This document shows positions 26,088 through 37,432 of a DNA stretch of 64,000 nucleotides, in pieces (position 1 is the first letter of the stretch; each line of letters opens with the position of its first letter). Both the position numbers and the translations under genes were made by a program. The notes under the pieces are model-generated. The model was not told where the DNA came from. It was given only the letters and a program-made list of their open reading frames with translations, and made no database searches. Location: assembly GCA_921293015.1 (NCBI GenBank), contig OV121086.1, positions 37,075,194 to 37,139,193 on the forward strand, read 5' to 3'. This DNA comes from Phorcus lineatus. Taxonomy: Eukaryota > Mollusca > Gastropoda > Trochida > Trochidae.

Positions 26088-26942
26088 ATGGACGCCATCA
26101 AGAAGAAGATGCTTGCCATGAAGAGCGACAAGGACACAGCCATTGACCGAGCTGAAACCATGGACCAGCAGGTCAAAGATCTCGAGATTGAAAAAGCCAA
26201 AGTTGAGGAAGATCTTCACGAACTTCAGAAGAAATATTCCAACCTCGAAGTTGAGTTTGACAGTGTCACTGAACAGCTGGGAGAAGCCAATTCCAAGCTT
26301 GAAGAATCAACAAAGAAAGTGACAGAACTTGAACAGGATGTAAGCAGTCTCTCCTCCAAAGTAACAATGTTGGAGGAAAGCCTTGAACAGTGTGAGGAGA
26401 GGATGCAGACGGCGACGAATCAGCTGGAAGAAGCTTCCAAAGCCTCGGACGAAACTGAGAGAGCCCGTAAGGTTCTTGAGAACAAGAGCAACGCTGATGA
26501 TGAACGAATTGACCAACTGGAAACGCAATTCAAGGATGCCAAGTTTGTTGCTGAGGAAGCTGAACGAAAATACGACGAGACCGCCAGAAAACTGGCCATG
26601 ACAGAAGCCGACTTGGAACGTGCCACTAACCGTGCTGAAGCTAACGAAACCAAAATCACCCAGCTTGAAGACGAACTGAGAGTAGTGGGCAACAACATGA
26701 AGTCTCTTGAGAACAGCGAGAGGGAGGCAACTTCTAAGGAGGAGACCTATGAGGAAACCATCAGAGATCTTACCGACAGACTGAAGGAGTCAGAGAACCG
26801 GGCTGCCGAGGCCGAGAGGACGGTCAACAAGCTACAGAAAGAGATGGACCGTCTGGACGACGAGCTGCTCTCGGAGAAGGAGAAGAACAAGAGCATCAAC
26901 GAGGAGCTCGACCAGACCTTTGCAGAGATGGCTGCATACTAA
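26088..26942 (+). CDS. Intronless tropomyosin, copy 1 (284 aa)
   Basis: Tropomyosin is a parallel two-stranded coiled coil that polymerises head to tail along actin and gates myosin binding. The frame runs from ATG in a good context (TTAGCCATGG) to TAA and gives 284 residues, the exact length of muscle-type tropomyosin. It starts MDAIKKKM, is heptad-repeated throughout, and keeps family blocks such as [59 protein letters not shown] and [10 protein letters not shown]. The end is [12 protein letters not shown]. Cys102 is its only cysteine. The N-terminal third (residues 13-62) is more diverged from canonical molluscan tropomyosin than the rest. No intron interrupts the frame, unlike canonical tropomyosin genes, so it looks like a retrocopy. 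It differs from copy 3 at 10 residues and copy 2 at 17. Confidence 0.96.
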   Translation: MDAIKKKMLAMKSDKDTAIDRAETMDQQVKDLEIEKAKVEEDLHELQKKYSNLEVEFDSVTEQLGEANSKLEESTKKVTELEQDVSSLSSKVTMLEESLEQCEERMQTATNQLEEASKASDETERARKVLENKSNADDERIDQLETQFKDAKFVAEEAERKYDETARKLAMTEADLERATNRAEANETKITQLEDELRVVGNNMKSLENSEREATSKEETYEETIRDLTDRLKESENRAAEAERTVNKLQKEMDRLDDELLSEKEKNKSINEELDQTFAEMAAY

Positions 26943-27376
26943 GAGATGAGGAATCTGGGGTTACGTAAAGACCTTGAAGGTTGCCTCCCTTGCTGTCGTC
27001 ATTTGGACTCGAGTACTCGTATTCGGTCATCGTCCTTAGGAAGATTCATGTAGGGGCAGTCAATTCAAGTCCAGTAGACTTATCCTCGATACCGGATTTG
27101 TAAATAGACTTTATTTCTTATTGCCTTAATTACATATGTTTACTTGCGAATTTATGTCTTCATTTAAACTATACAAATCCAAAAAACATATTTTGTATAT
27201 GATATGTTTATATTGTTATGCAGACGGATGTTTATAGGCATCCCGGATATGATTTGCCGGCACAGAATGAAAACTTGTTGTTAACATTCCAAACGGAATT
27301 TCTTCAATCTCACTGAATTATGTCACTACTGATCTTTCACTATTGTATCATATGTATATATGTTGGTGTCTCACCG

Positions 27377-27382
27377 AATAAA
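27377..27382 (+). terminator. Poly(A) signal of tropomyosin copy 1
   Basis: AATAAA 435 bp after the stop codon, in CACCGAATAAA. It is the first clear hexamer after the frame. Confidence 0.55.
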
Positions 27383-28852
27383 AAAATGATAAAATATGAA
27401 CAATGTAGTACTTTGTGTTCGTAAACATATTAGTAGGGGCATGATGTGCTCTCTATATTTCCAAACAATTTCTATAAGATATAAGAACTTAAGCTTATTT
27501 ATTCGGCATAACTTTATGACGACAAGATGATTTACTTCGAGCGTACTTTGGACATGACAGCTATGTCTAAACACCAATCAAAATTGAAACATTTACATTT
27601 ACATTTACAAAATATTATGACAAGCTTCTAGTGTTTGCAATCGTATGCGCCGATATCAAAACATCGTTGGTCACCGGTTTTATTCCGGCTGGTATCACAA
27701 AGGAACCTTAAATAAAGTTACCTAAAGTGCAAGTTTTAAACTAAATACTAAGGTACAAACGGTGGCTTATAACCAGTTTACTGGTACGTAAAAGGGAGCC
27801 TAGGTACTTTAAACGTACCTCAACTTCAAGTCTTTAACTGTACGCTGAGGTACACTTGCTTGCGTATAGCTACTTTACGGCTATGTGAAAAGGAGCCTAT
27901 GTAGTTTTGAAGGCTACCAAATCTTTATGATAGCTATTACGAAGTGGACTCGGAATATACTTCATTAAAAAATCACAACTTCTGGATTAAATATATTTAT
28001 TAATTAAAAATTGATTAAAATATTTATTGAGGAGATTAAGGACGCCATACGGTATAAATACTAACTCCCTGAATACTTTCAAAACTATAAATGTACCTAA
28101 AAAATAAGCACATACTCGGAAACATTGAAATCACTTGTTACATACCAACTCTATTGTCCATTTCATCAAAGTGGTAAAATAGGAGAATTCGTTTACTTTT
28201 TTCTTTAGCAAAATTTGTGTTAATGAAATTGTTATTTAACTTACCGATGGATGAAATCATGACTGCTATCAACATCAAGACATGCTAGGTGTTACCATTG
28301 GCGCTAGTCTTTGAAAGATCATGAAGGAAATTTGTCCTTAGTTATTTTAAACAATAAACATGTAACGAATCAAGAAAGGTGGGAATAAACTTTACAAATA
28401 TACAGGTTACATTCAATCCATTCACAATTAAAAAAGAAACTCAACATAGCGTCTGGCTATGGTCTTTCATAATTTTACACAATTCCTGCACTTTTACCCA
28501 GAATTATTTTGCTGCCTATTTGCATATTGATAAACGAAAGGTATTCAGTATTTCTTTAAACTCTTAAGAGGACACAACTTCCCTCAAATAACCAATAAGG
28601 AAAAAAACAAGTTTATAGGATCAAGCTTTGTGATCAACCTTCAATATGATCATTTTGGTAAATCAATTATTGATTCAAGGTTAAGTAAAGCTATTCATTT
28701 GTTACAAGTGATCCGGAATCAACTCTCTTCGTTACTAAGATCACAAATCTTTATGTATAGCACAGTTCACATTCCCGCCAGTTTGTTTGATCACCTGATG
28801 CAACATTAATCATTTGAAATCCGTGTTTCAGTCAACCATATCATTGATTGAA
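27383..28852. other. Intergenic DNA between tropomyosin copies 1 and 2
   Basis: No gene seen. A stretch at 27750-27910 has repeated short motifs (AGGAGCCTA, GGTAC, AAGGGAGCC) and partial palindromes that may be an old transposon, but clear ends are missing. Confidence 0.4.
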
Positions 28853-28972
28853 GATCACATTGAAAGAAAGAAGGTGATCACATTGAAAGAAAGAAGGTGA
28901 TCACATTGAAAGAAAGAAGGTGATCAAATTGAAAGAAAGAAGGTGATCACATTGAAAGAAAGAAGGTGATCT
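28853..28972. repeat. 23-bp minisatellite
   Basis: Five head-to-tail copies of GATCACATTGAAAGAAAGAA plus GGT start at 28853, 28876, 28899, 28922 and 28945, then GATC of a sixth. Only one substitution is visible (C to A in unit 4), so the array is young or homogenised. Confidence 0.95.
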
Positions 28973-29029
28973 TAAACACGATGTCTTGTTAAGTGTAAAT
29001 CAAACGCATGCAACTATTATCGAACATGT

Positions 29030-29535
29030 AGTTTAGCTGTTCTTTGGAAAAAAATCAGAAACGATTTGCACCCTAACGTTTCAATCACTAGAAGGAACAC
29101 CAACACCCAATGGTAAATTCATGCTAAATTTAGTGTTTCAAAGTCGCATACATTGTAGCTTCGATTAATGCTTCGGGAAAGCAACATAGTCGTTGGTCAT
29201 TTAGGCCAAGTCAAGACGATACATTTTGAACACTGCAGTTTTAAAGGCACATAATGATAACATTTATACAAAATATGAAGTTTCAAAGTCAAAGAATTTT
29301 CGAGATATGGTACGGGGGGGGGGAGATAAAGTCGAGAAATTTGACCGGTTTTCATCATATTTCACCCTAAGTTTTAACCCCGATACGGCAATTCAACATC
29401 CCATAGGTAACAATCATATCAATTTGTTTCTAAGTCACATATTTTTCGAGTAATGCTGCGGAAACGATTTCAGACGGACGGACGGACATCTGGAGCGCTA
29501 TATACCCCCAACTGCGTCGTAGCAGGGGTTTAATT
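29030..29535 (+). repeat. Dispersed repeat ending in a GACGGACGGACGG motif
   Basis: The 3' part (GCGGAAACGATTTCAGACGG, two more ACGG units, then ACATCTGGAGCGCTATATAC) matches my recollection of a dispersed noncoding repeat tail common in bivalve genomes. The 5' limit is uncertain. A poly-G run interrupts it at about 29312-29320. No LINE protein frame survives. Confidence 0.4.
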
Positions 29536-31510
29536 AACTTTTGTGGAGACTAAATTTAAGTCTATTTCATATCAGTTGATGTTTTTAATGAATGCATGGG
29601 CAAAACACAGTATTCAGAAAAAAAATTCATTCTGATTTCCTTACGAACATTTAGGTTGTATGTAAAGTTCCATAAACTGAATTTTCCCCCATATTTGGTT
29701 TCTTCAAAACCCTGATGGTACTGTCTCTAGTAGAAAACGACGAAACATGGTAACTCGACAATAAAAAAAGTTTACAGTATTCATCAACATGTTATGAACA
29801 GTCACGAGTATCTTTGCAACATATAAATGTTCATGATCCATCAATTAACAACGTATTATCTTTTGTTCTACCCAGAGTTTCAATTTTGATACAATGTTGT
29901 TTATAAAGTAAATTTTATATCATGAGAAATTTTAAACTATTCCTTTCGGTCGTCACAACTTTCTAACATTGTAATAAGGGAAGTCACAACAAATAATATG
30001 TCTAATAGCGCATCTATAGTAACCTCGGAGTGTTGGTATACTTTTTAAATATAACGCTATAGGAACTATAATTTGGTAATTGAAACTTTTTTGTTAAATC
30101 TAATAGCGAAAAATAAGGCGTAGGATAGGCAAAAAGACATTGTGGCAAAATCAACGAACGTACCACAAAAATTAAAGCTGTGACTACCGTTTCAAAGTAT
30201 TCATATTACTCGAACGCGTTGTCTTTTACTTTACCCTGCCCTGCCAACATAAGATATCATTACATAGACAGTCAGACAGACAGACAGACAGACAGACAGA
30301 TATAGTTTATTAGAGTGTCACATGCATGTACACACATAAAAAACATTGGTATATTGGTAAAATTATACATACATCCAGCCAAAAATGGCTTAAGAGACAC
30401 TATAGCGTTTGGGGCGGATAAAAGGGACAAAATGATATAGTTAAATTATAAAACATGATATAGAAAGTTAAAAAGTTGTAACCATTTAAGAAAATACATT
30501 TTTATAATATATATAATTATATAATTACATAACTGATTTCCATAACTTTTGGAACCAGTTTGCCTGCTCTGAAAGCATCATTGATCAGTTACACATATAT
30601 GTATTTTATTTGTGTCCGACACAATACTTTGTATCATGACTCGACAATGAATTAGTTACTGGTTTATTTTCAACAAAAGCATAATTTAAAACTTGCACAA
30701 TTATAGTTAATGACATAACAATACTTCGTATGAAGAACTGAGATGAGAGTTCTACTAAAACTTCCATAGAAAATCAGTTTCCATTGAAGGTTTCAGTGGC
30801 AAAACCAAGATGGAAAATGTGCTTAGATTACTGCATTCATTGCCTATGACTTGACATAGATGAAGTGTGCATTTTCCAAAAATAAGTATTGCAATTAATT
30901 TTTTAAAAAACTCACTTAGGGCGCCTTGCAACACTCCCGTTCCTGACTATACTCGCAAATGTTCTTTTTGAAATAAATATGTTTAAACCAATGTTCTATT
31001 TAATATTTTAATGATGTTATAAATGCTTTGGTAAATTTACCGTTAAATGTTTCCTAGAAATGCTTTTAATTTTCTGAAATCATTGGACCAATAAAAAAAA
31101 CCTCATATTATTATTGAAACTTTATCATAAAATCACAACTTTTTAAAAATATTGTTTTCAAGTGATCACAATAAAAAGTATATTTTATTCTTAAGAGAAG
31201 AGCAGAGTAAACATCTACTTATTTTTAAAAATATGTTTAACTAAAACCTTTTTCACTTTAGTTCACTGACACACCGATGATGGAAATATGCCCTAGGCCA
31301 TGTTTGCTTACAAATATTTCTCATTAGTGTATATTTACCTCCTGTTAAATATGAGTTCATTAAAATACGAAGTTTTCATAAACTGAATTTAAATTCAGAA
31401 GCAAACAGATGCGCAGTTCTATGTAAAAGGTAGCATGTCCTCAGCAGGGACACTCGAGAGCTCTCGTTACATCTAAATATCTATAGTTACTAAGTTTTGC
31501 GAATATGAAT
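29536..31510. other. Intergenic DNA upstream of tropomyosin copy 2
   Basis: AT-rich, with a (CAGA)n microsatellite at 30273-30300. Nothing else that I can support. Confidence 0.4.
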
Positions 31511-31615
31511 CAACTGTTACGCAACACCGAACAAGGCCCGGCGTATGCAGATGTCCCCCCTGCGAGGTGAGCGCTCATTGCAGAACAGCAGGGTTTGAGA
31601 GAGGGTACATAAAAG
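31511..31615 (+). promoter_or_regulatory. Core promoter of tropomyosin copy 2
   Basis: CAACTG at 31511-31516, the box AGATGTCCCCCCTGCGAGGT from 31549, then a variant TATA (TACATAAAAG) ending 31615. The sequence after the TATA (AGAGGACAGTACTCTGAGAC) is the same as in copy 3. The ATG is about 190 bp further on. Confidence 0.72.
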
Positions 31616-31798
31616 AGGACAGTACTCTGAGACAAATCATTCCAGCTCTCGTCTTCAGCAGCTCCACACTTCAGCCTCAGCAGCAGTTTCGGATATCATT
31701 CCTGTTTCCCATTCCTGCCTTAGTGAGTTGTTTGTTTACAGCGGTAACCAGTTACAGGTCTTTTAGCTCTTTGAACCTCTACTACCTCTCGATCAGCC

Positions 31799-32653
31799 AT
31801 GGACGCCATCAAGAAGAAGATGCTTGCCATGAAGAGCGACAAGGACACAGCCATTGACCGAGCTGAAACCATGGACCAGCAGGTCAAAGATCTCGAGATT
31901 GAGAAAGCCAAAGTTGAGGAAGATCTCCACGAACTTCAAAAGAAATATTCCAACCTCGAAGTCGAATTTGACAGCACCAATGAACAATTGGGAGAAGCCA
32001 ATTCAAAGCTCGAAGAGTCGACAAAGAAGGTGACAGAACTGGAACAAGATGTGAACAGCCTTTCCTCCAAAGTAACAATGTTGGAGGAAAACCTTGAGCA
32101 ATGTGAGGAGAGGATGCAGACGGCGACCAATCAGCTGGAAGAAGCCTCCAAATCCTCGGACGAGTCTGAGAGAGCCCGTAAGGTTCTTGAGAACAAGAGC
32201 AACGCTGATGATGAACGAATCGACCAACTGGAAACCCAACTCAAGGATGCCAAGTTCGTTTCCGAGGAGGCCGAAAGTAAATATGACGAGACCGCCCGAA
32301 AGCTTGCCATGACAGACGCCGACCTAGAACGTGCTACCAACCGAGCTGAAGCGAACGAGACCAAGATCACTCAGCTGGAAGATGAACTGCGAGTTGTGGG
32401 CAACAACATGAAGTCTTTGGAGAACAGCGAGAGGGAGGCAACTTCTAAGGAGGAGACCTATGAAGAGACCATCCGAGATCTGACCGACAGATTGAAGAAT
32501 TCCGAGAACCGGGCAGCCGAAGCTGAGAGGACGGTCAACAAGCTACAGAAAGAGATGGACCGTCTGGACGACGAGCTGCTCACGGAGAAGGATAAGAACA
32601 AGAGCATGAATGAAGAGCTCGAACAAACTTTCGCAGAGTTGGCTGGATACTGA
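31799..32653 (+). CDS. Intronless tropomyosin, copy 2 (284 aa)
   Basis: An uninterrupted muscle-type tropomyosin frame of the usual 284 residues, from ATG (ATCAGCCATGG) to TGA. It is the most divergent of the three: 12 differences from copy 3 and 17 from copy 1, including Asn60-region changes shared with copy 3 (STNEQ), Ser for Arg at [13 protein letters not shown], and the C terminus [12 protein letters not shown]. That end is the canonical molluscan one, whereas copies 1 and 3 end EMAAY. The C terminus takes part in the head-to-tail overlap, so this difference could change polymerisation. Cys102 is kept as the only cysteine. The leader just before the ATG (CTCTTTGAACCTCTACTACC) is shared by the three copies with almost no change. 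Confidence 0.96.
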   Translation: MDAIKKKMLAMKSDKDTAIDRAETMDQQVKDLEIEKAKVEEDLHELQKKYSNLEVEFDSTNEQLGEANSKLEESTKKVTELEQDVNSLSSKVTMLEENLEQCEERMQTATNQLEEASKSSDESERARKVLENKSNADDERIDQLETQLKDAKFVSEEAESKYDETARKLAMTDADLERATNRAEANETKITQLEDELRVVGNNMKSLENSEREATSKEETYEETIRDLTDRLKNSENRAAEAERTVNKLQKEMDRLDDELLTEKDKNKSMNEELEQTFAELAGY

Positions 32654-33002
32654 GCCTGGGTTTCATTTCCCTAATGAATTATCTCCCTTATCATAAAGCT
32701 GACAATCTCTCATATATTGGGAACCTCGTAAATAATTTGAAGCTACCATCGGTACCATATGATCCGTATGATCTAACATATACTTATGTATTCTAATGGG
32801 TTATTCGCTAGGTACACTATTTGTCTTAGTCTTAATGTAGTATTGATCTAAAGTTTAGTCCAAACCTGCACACGTACACTTCCCAATCGGTTGCTTGACA
32901 TTGACGACAAAGGAGCATCCTCTTGCAACATTCCACGAGGGGTTTATATGTATCTTACTGATCACTTACTGATGTTTCATATGTTTTGTTTGTGTCATCA
33001 TG

Positions 33003-33008
33003 AATAAA
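33003..33008 (+). terminator. Poly(A) signal of tropomyosin copy 2
   Basis: AATAAA 350 bp after the stop codon (CATGAATAAAATTC). Confidence 0.55.
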
Positions 33009-33719
33009 ATTCATCAATTCATTTGGTTCGTTTCTATAATTTGCAAGGATTCACCCCAAATGAAGTTCATTGATGTTGAATCCATGATTCCAACAACTCC
33101 GTAGAAGCGTGATAAGTCACAAAACTCGTTCAATGATGTTTCGCAATTTACCCCGGCCAATGACAATGGCCCACTGCAGTATTTGTTATGGGACATCTTA
33201 CTATCACTAGTAGCAATCACTAAATGCCTAAAACAGCTGTATGCTTCTGTTTGAATTTTTGTTGCAATCTAGGTTAAACCACAGACCTTGGATCAGGCTA
33301 TTCACACACTTCAAAAAATATAGAAATATATGTTTGAATTTTAGACGGTCTCCAAAAGAAAAATAAATTCTTCATTTTTCAAATGTTCCCAACATAAACA
33401 TAAGTTGATGCTCAACTTGTTATATTCAGAGCGTCAAACAGCAGATTATTCAACCCGGTCATCCGTTGTCGTAGAAGAAGTTATAAAGAATCAAGTGTAA
33501 AGCAAAATAAAACTGGCGGCCATTTTTTGCATGAAATGGATCAGCATGAATTCTGTTTAGAACTGATTTTGATTAAACAACACTGTCTTGCAATCATAAC
33601 ACTGAAAAAAGCATGCTACTGCCTCTTCAAGTAATACTAAGTGCGTCTTAAAAATCTTATTTGTATTATTTGTTTGGTTGTTTATGCGAGGGGGGTAACA
33701 ATGACGCAACGGCCTGGTG

Positions 33720-34178
33720 AGTTGGGGTTTAATATTAGTTAAATTACATACTAAGCACTACCAAACCATACTTGTCGTTGTTTCTGCTGTATTGACGTTT
33801 CTAAAATTACGGTTGAGTAAATAGCGCGCGTAAGAGTTAGATTTTCCATCAAAGATACCGACTGTAACCTGTTTATTGTGGCTGTACTGAACTGATAACC
33901 ACGTGACATGTTAATTGTCAGAACGAATCACTACTTCTCGATCTGTTGTAAGAAAAAAAATATAGTGCTAATCAAATGTTGTCTTTCCTTTCTCTAACGA
34001 GTGGACCATTCCATTCATCAGATAGGTAACAGGTATGACTCTCGATGTACACTGACCCATAATATTAGTGTGTGACAATTTGGATGTGTAACTAATAGCA
34101 TGCGACCTCTCGATCACATAATATCGTAAATACAGTTTGACACATTTGACCCCAATAACATACTTTGTGCTTCTTTAA
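33720..34178 (+). mobile_element. Degenerate TTAA-bounded MITE (copy 2)
   Basis: It shares with the copy at 34384-34862 the blocks TTTCTGCTG, AAATTACGGTTGAGTAAATA, GCGCGC, AACCTGTTTATTGTGGCTGT and CCCCAATAACATACTTTGTG, ending in TTAA at 34175-34178. The left end is unclear, so it is decayed or truncated. Confidence 0.6.
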
Positions 34179-34261
34179 GGGTTTTAATGTACATTCGATA
34201 CATGCTTTTCTTTAATAACCTTTTTGTAATTCCATTCTTTTTTTTTTTACCTATATATGTA

Positions 34262-34383
34262 TGTGACAAGTATTTAAATAAATTTTACTCTATATATCTG
34301 TGACAAGTATTTAAATAAATTTCACTATATACGTCTGTGACGAGTATTTAAAAAGACTTCACTCTATATGTCTGTGACAGGTA
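34262..34383. repeat. 37-bp tandem repeat interrupted by a MITE
   Basis: TGTGAC(A/G)AGTATTTAAA units start at 34262, 34299, 34336 and 34373, a period of 37 bp. The last unit breaks at the TTAA of the MITE at 34384, and related sequence (TGTGAACTTAAATAAACTTA, then TGTCAAGTATTCAAATTAAA) resumes after the MITE at about 34900-34960. The array was probably continuous before the insertion. Confidence 0.75.
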
Positions 34384-34862
34384 TTAAAGTGACATAGAGT
34401 ACGATTCATAAATTTTGTTTGTGGTTCTTATATGAGCGAAAATACCATCTGCCCTGTATTAAGCTCAAATACCCGCCCTCAATTTGAATCGTCATCTCTA
34501 AAATACCAAAATTAGGTTATTTTCAAGGATGATACAAAAACATCCATATAGATGTTAAAAAATCTAAATTCTACGTCCAGTTTTCATGAAAATTTTTAAC
34601 AGACCTACTAGACATAACCAGTCCATAGTTGACTCTGTGCCTGCTGTAGACAACTTTTAAAAGTTACGTTTGAGTCATTGGCGCGCGCAAGTGTCCGGTT
34701 TTCGATCACAAATTACCATATAAACCTGTTTATTGTCTCTTTATTGAACCGATAAGCTCTAGGATGATGATTTTTATAAACAACCACTTCTTCTCGATAA
34801 ATAAACATCATTAATATAGATCGACATATCTGACTCCAATAACATACTCTGTGTCCCTTTAA
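34384..34862 (+). mobile_element. TTAA-bounded MITE (copy 3)
   Basis: It starts TTAAAGTGACATAGAGTACG and ends CATACTCTGTGTCCCTTTAA, near-perfect inverted ends that include TTAA. The interior has the family blocks ACGTTTGAGTCATTGGCGCG, TTTTCGATCACAAATTACC and GACTCCAATAAC. At 479 bp it matches the 478-bp copy at 46.2 kb and the 470-bp copy at 60.9 kb. Confidence 0.85.
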
Positions 34863-34959
34863 ATATATTTCTCTGTATATTTCTATAAGTATTTACTTAT
34901 GTATGTGAACTTAAATAAACTTAACTATAGATGGTTGTGTCAAGTATTCAAATTAAACT

Positions 34960-36179
34960 TCTGAATCTGATACATGACGCATATTCAAACAAATAATATG
35001 ATTTGGCAATTTGTCAGATAGCGGAATAGTGAGCTAATACAAAAAAAGAGTGAATTGAGATCACAACGTTCCTGCCACGTGTCGTATTGATGTACACTTA
35101 ACAGCGTTTTAAATGAACATCGATGTTGAACTTTCGAGGCTGGCATAGAGAACCATTGTCTTCTTATAGACAGGAAATGATGTTTTTCTTTTGTTGAAAT
35201 TAGCTTAATTCAGATTTATAAAACATTGACAACCCTGGTGGATAATTAGTATGTTTGTGACCTCGGCCTTGACCTGTGACCTTGATGTAGAAAATATACT
35301 CTAAGGTTACATCAAGATTTTTAGGTCGGCCATGAAGGATAGGGGTGTCAAAAAGTTATGGTGCATATGCTTCATAGCAAGGGCCATAATCTTTTCGAAA
35401 AAAAATCGCAACCACCCTTAATTTCTATATGCGCATAACCGATGTATACCCAAGACATGTCTCATTTTTCAGAGAGATCTAGAAAAAACTGTGGGAGAAG
35501 TTGATTTTGCAAAACAGGTAACACTTTTTTAGACTGACGAACTGACGGAAAAACGACGCCATAATATGATTTTAAAAAAATGACCCAAAATAAAGAAAAA
35601 TATCTTGGCTGTCACGTCTAGGTATCGGTAGAGACCAAAGATGTAAACAAATAGAATGACCTTGATTATTTTTCCAGATATGAACTGTATCACGAATATT
35701 CAGTCAGTCGTTTGATATTACAATATTTTTCATGATATTCATATTTATATATAGACCAGAGCCTATAGTTGTACACAGCAGCTCGTAGGGACTTATAAGT
35801 TAGTCTAATTACTATGACACCTTTGCATTAGCCATGCGTGAGTAAATATTGATCTGGAACCGTGAACTACTTTTATATCAGCCAGCATTTAGTAACTGGC
35901 ATGTTTTTTCCTAATTTCTAATGTTTAAATCATGTTCCAAAGTTTATTTGTGACAAAATATATTGTTATACTTTATAAACAGGTCTGTTGGAGACCCAAT
36001 GTATTTGTAACGTTACAATATTTTCGAATATTGTTCTGTAGACTGTTTTATACATTAATTAAAACTTGAATGGCTGAATGATTGAAATGTTGAATGGCAG
36101 ATGAAATCCAAATATTAAATAACAGCCAGACTGCTCTATCGCCCTTTTAGAAACGAGAAGGAGTTATGAAGTGAATACT
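34960..36179. other. Noncoding DNA between the convergent tropomyosin genes
   Basis: No gene seen. At 35250-35560 there is a possible dispersed repeat (GACCTTGATGTAGAAAATAT, GGCCATAATCTTTTCG, then AACTGACGGAAAAACGACGC) that I cannot delimit. Confidence 0.4.
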
Positions 36180-36185
36180 TTTATT
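36180..36185 (-). terminator. Poly(A) signal of tropomyosin copy 3
   Basis: Minus-strand AATAAA (plus-strand TTTATT) about 230 bp after the stop codon of the minus-strand gene. Confidence 0.5.
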
Positions 36186-36416
36186 CGTGATTTCTGAGAA
36201 ACAGCTGGTTGTCGCATAGAATACTTAGTATCTGACATAAAAAAGATAATTTCAAATCTGAAGTAATGTCATTTTATAAGTTATGTTCACAATTCCGAAA
36301 TGTTTCACGCTATGTCTCTGTATGTTGTTTTCGGCCTCTGTGACAAGGGAGGTAACACTAATTGGCCAACGATAAGGGAGATAACCCACTAGATCCTCTT
36401 CTTCTGTTCATTTCTC

Positions 36417-37271
36417 CTAGTATGCAGCCATCTCTGCAAAGGTCTGGTCGAGCTCCTCGTTGATGCTTTTGTTCTTATCCTTCTCCGTGAGCAATTCGTC
36501 GTCCAGACGGTCCATCTCTTTCTGCAGCTTGTTGACCGTCCTTTCAGCCTCGGCAGCCCGGTTCTCGGAATCCTTCAGTCTGTCGGTCAAATCCCTGATG
36601 GTTTCCTCATAGGTTTCCTCCTTAGAAGTTGCCTCCCTCTCGCTGTTCTCCAGAGACTTCATGTTGTTGCCCACCACTCGCAGTTCGTCTTCCAGCTGGG
36701 TGATTTTGGTTTCGTTAGCTTCAGCCCGGTTGGTGGCACGTTCCAAGTCGGCTTCTGTCATGGCCAGTTTTCTGGCGGTCTCGTCGTATTTGCGTTCAGC
36801 TTCTTCAGCAACGAACTTGGCATCCTTGAATTGTGTTTCCAGTTGGTCGATTCGTTCATCATCAGCGTTGCTCTTGTTCTCAAGAACCTTACGGGCTCTC
36901 TCAGTTTCGTCCGAGGATTTGGAGGCTTCTTCCAGCTGATTGGTCGCCGTCTGCATCCTCTCCTCATTTTGCTCCAGGTTTTCCTCCAGCATTGTAACTT
37001 TAGAGGAAAGGCTGTTCACATCTTGTTCCAGTTCTGTCACTTTCTTTGTCGACTCTTCGAGCTTTGAATTGGCTTCTCCCAATTGTTCATTGGTGCTGTC
37101 AAACTCGACTTCGAGGTTGGAATATTTCTTTTGAAGTTCGTGGAGATCTTCCTCAACTTTGGTTTTCTCAATCTCGAGATCTTTGACCTGCTGGTCCATG
37201 GTTTCAGCTCTGTCAATGGCGGTGTCCTTGTCGCTCTTCATGGCAAGCATCTTCTTCTTGATGGCGTCCAT
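36417..37271 (-). CDS. Intronless tropomyosin, copy 3 (284 aa)
   Basis: A complete 284-residue tropomyosin frame on the minus strand, ending in TAG, with no intron. It differs from copy 1 at 10 residues (Ala37Thr, Val60Thr, Thr61Asn, Ser to Asn near 86 and 98, Cys102Asn, Ala to Ser near 117, and three conservative changes near the C terminus). It keeps the EMAAY ending of copy 1 but shares STNEQ, VNSLSS and [10 protein letters not shown] with copy 2, so it is intermediate. Cys102 is lost, so the protein has no cysteine and could not form a disulphide-linked dimer. It is convergent with copy 2, their stops 3.8 kb apart. Confidence 0.96.
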   Translation of the reverse strand: MDAIKKKMLAMKSDKDTAIDRAETMDQQVKDLEIEKTKVEEDLHELQKKYSNLEVEFDSTNEQLGEANSKLEESTKKVTELEQDVNSLSSKVTMLEENLEQNEERMQTATNQLEEASKSSDETERARKVLENKSNADDERIDQLETQFKDAKFVAEEAERKYDETARKLAMTEADLERATNRAEANETKITQLEDELRVVGNNMKSLENSEREATSKEETYEETIRDLTDRLKDSENRAAEAERTVNKLQKEMDRLDDELLTEKDKNKSINEELDQTFAEMAAY

Positions 37272-37432
37272 GGCTGATCGAGAGGTAGTAGAGGTTCAAA
37301 GAGCTAAGAAGACTTGTAACTGGTTACGGCAGGAATGAGAAAACAGGAATGATATCCGAAACTTCTGTTGAGGCTGATCTGTGGAGCTGCTGAAGACGAG
37401 AGCTGGAATGATTTGTCTCAGAGTACTGTCCT

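Noticed and set aside
26383..26698. Several 70-95 codon frames on both strands over the tropomyosin genes
   Set aside because: They recur at the same relative place in all three copies because they are shadows of the tropomyosin frame in other phases.
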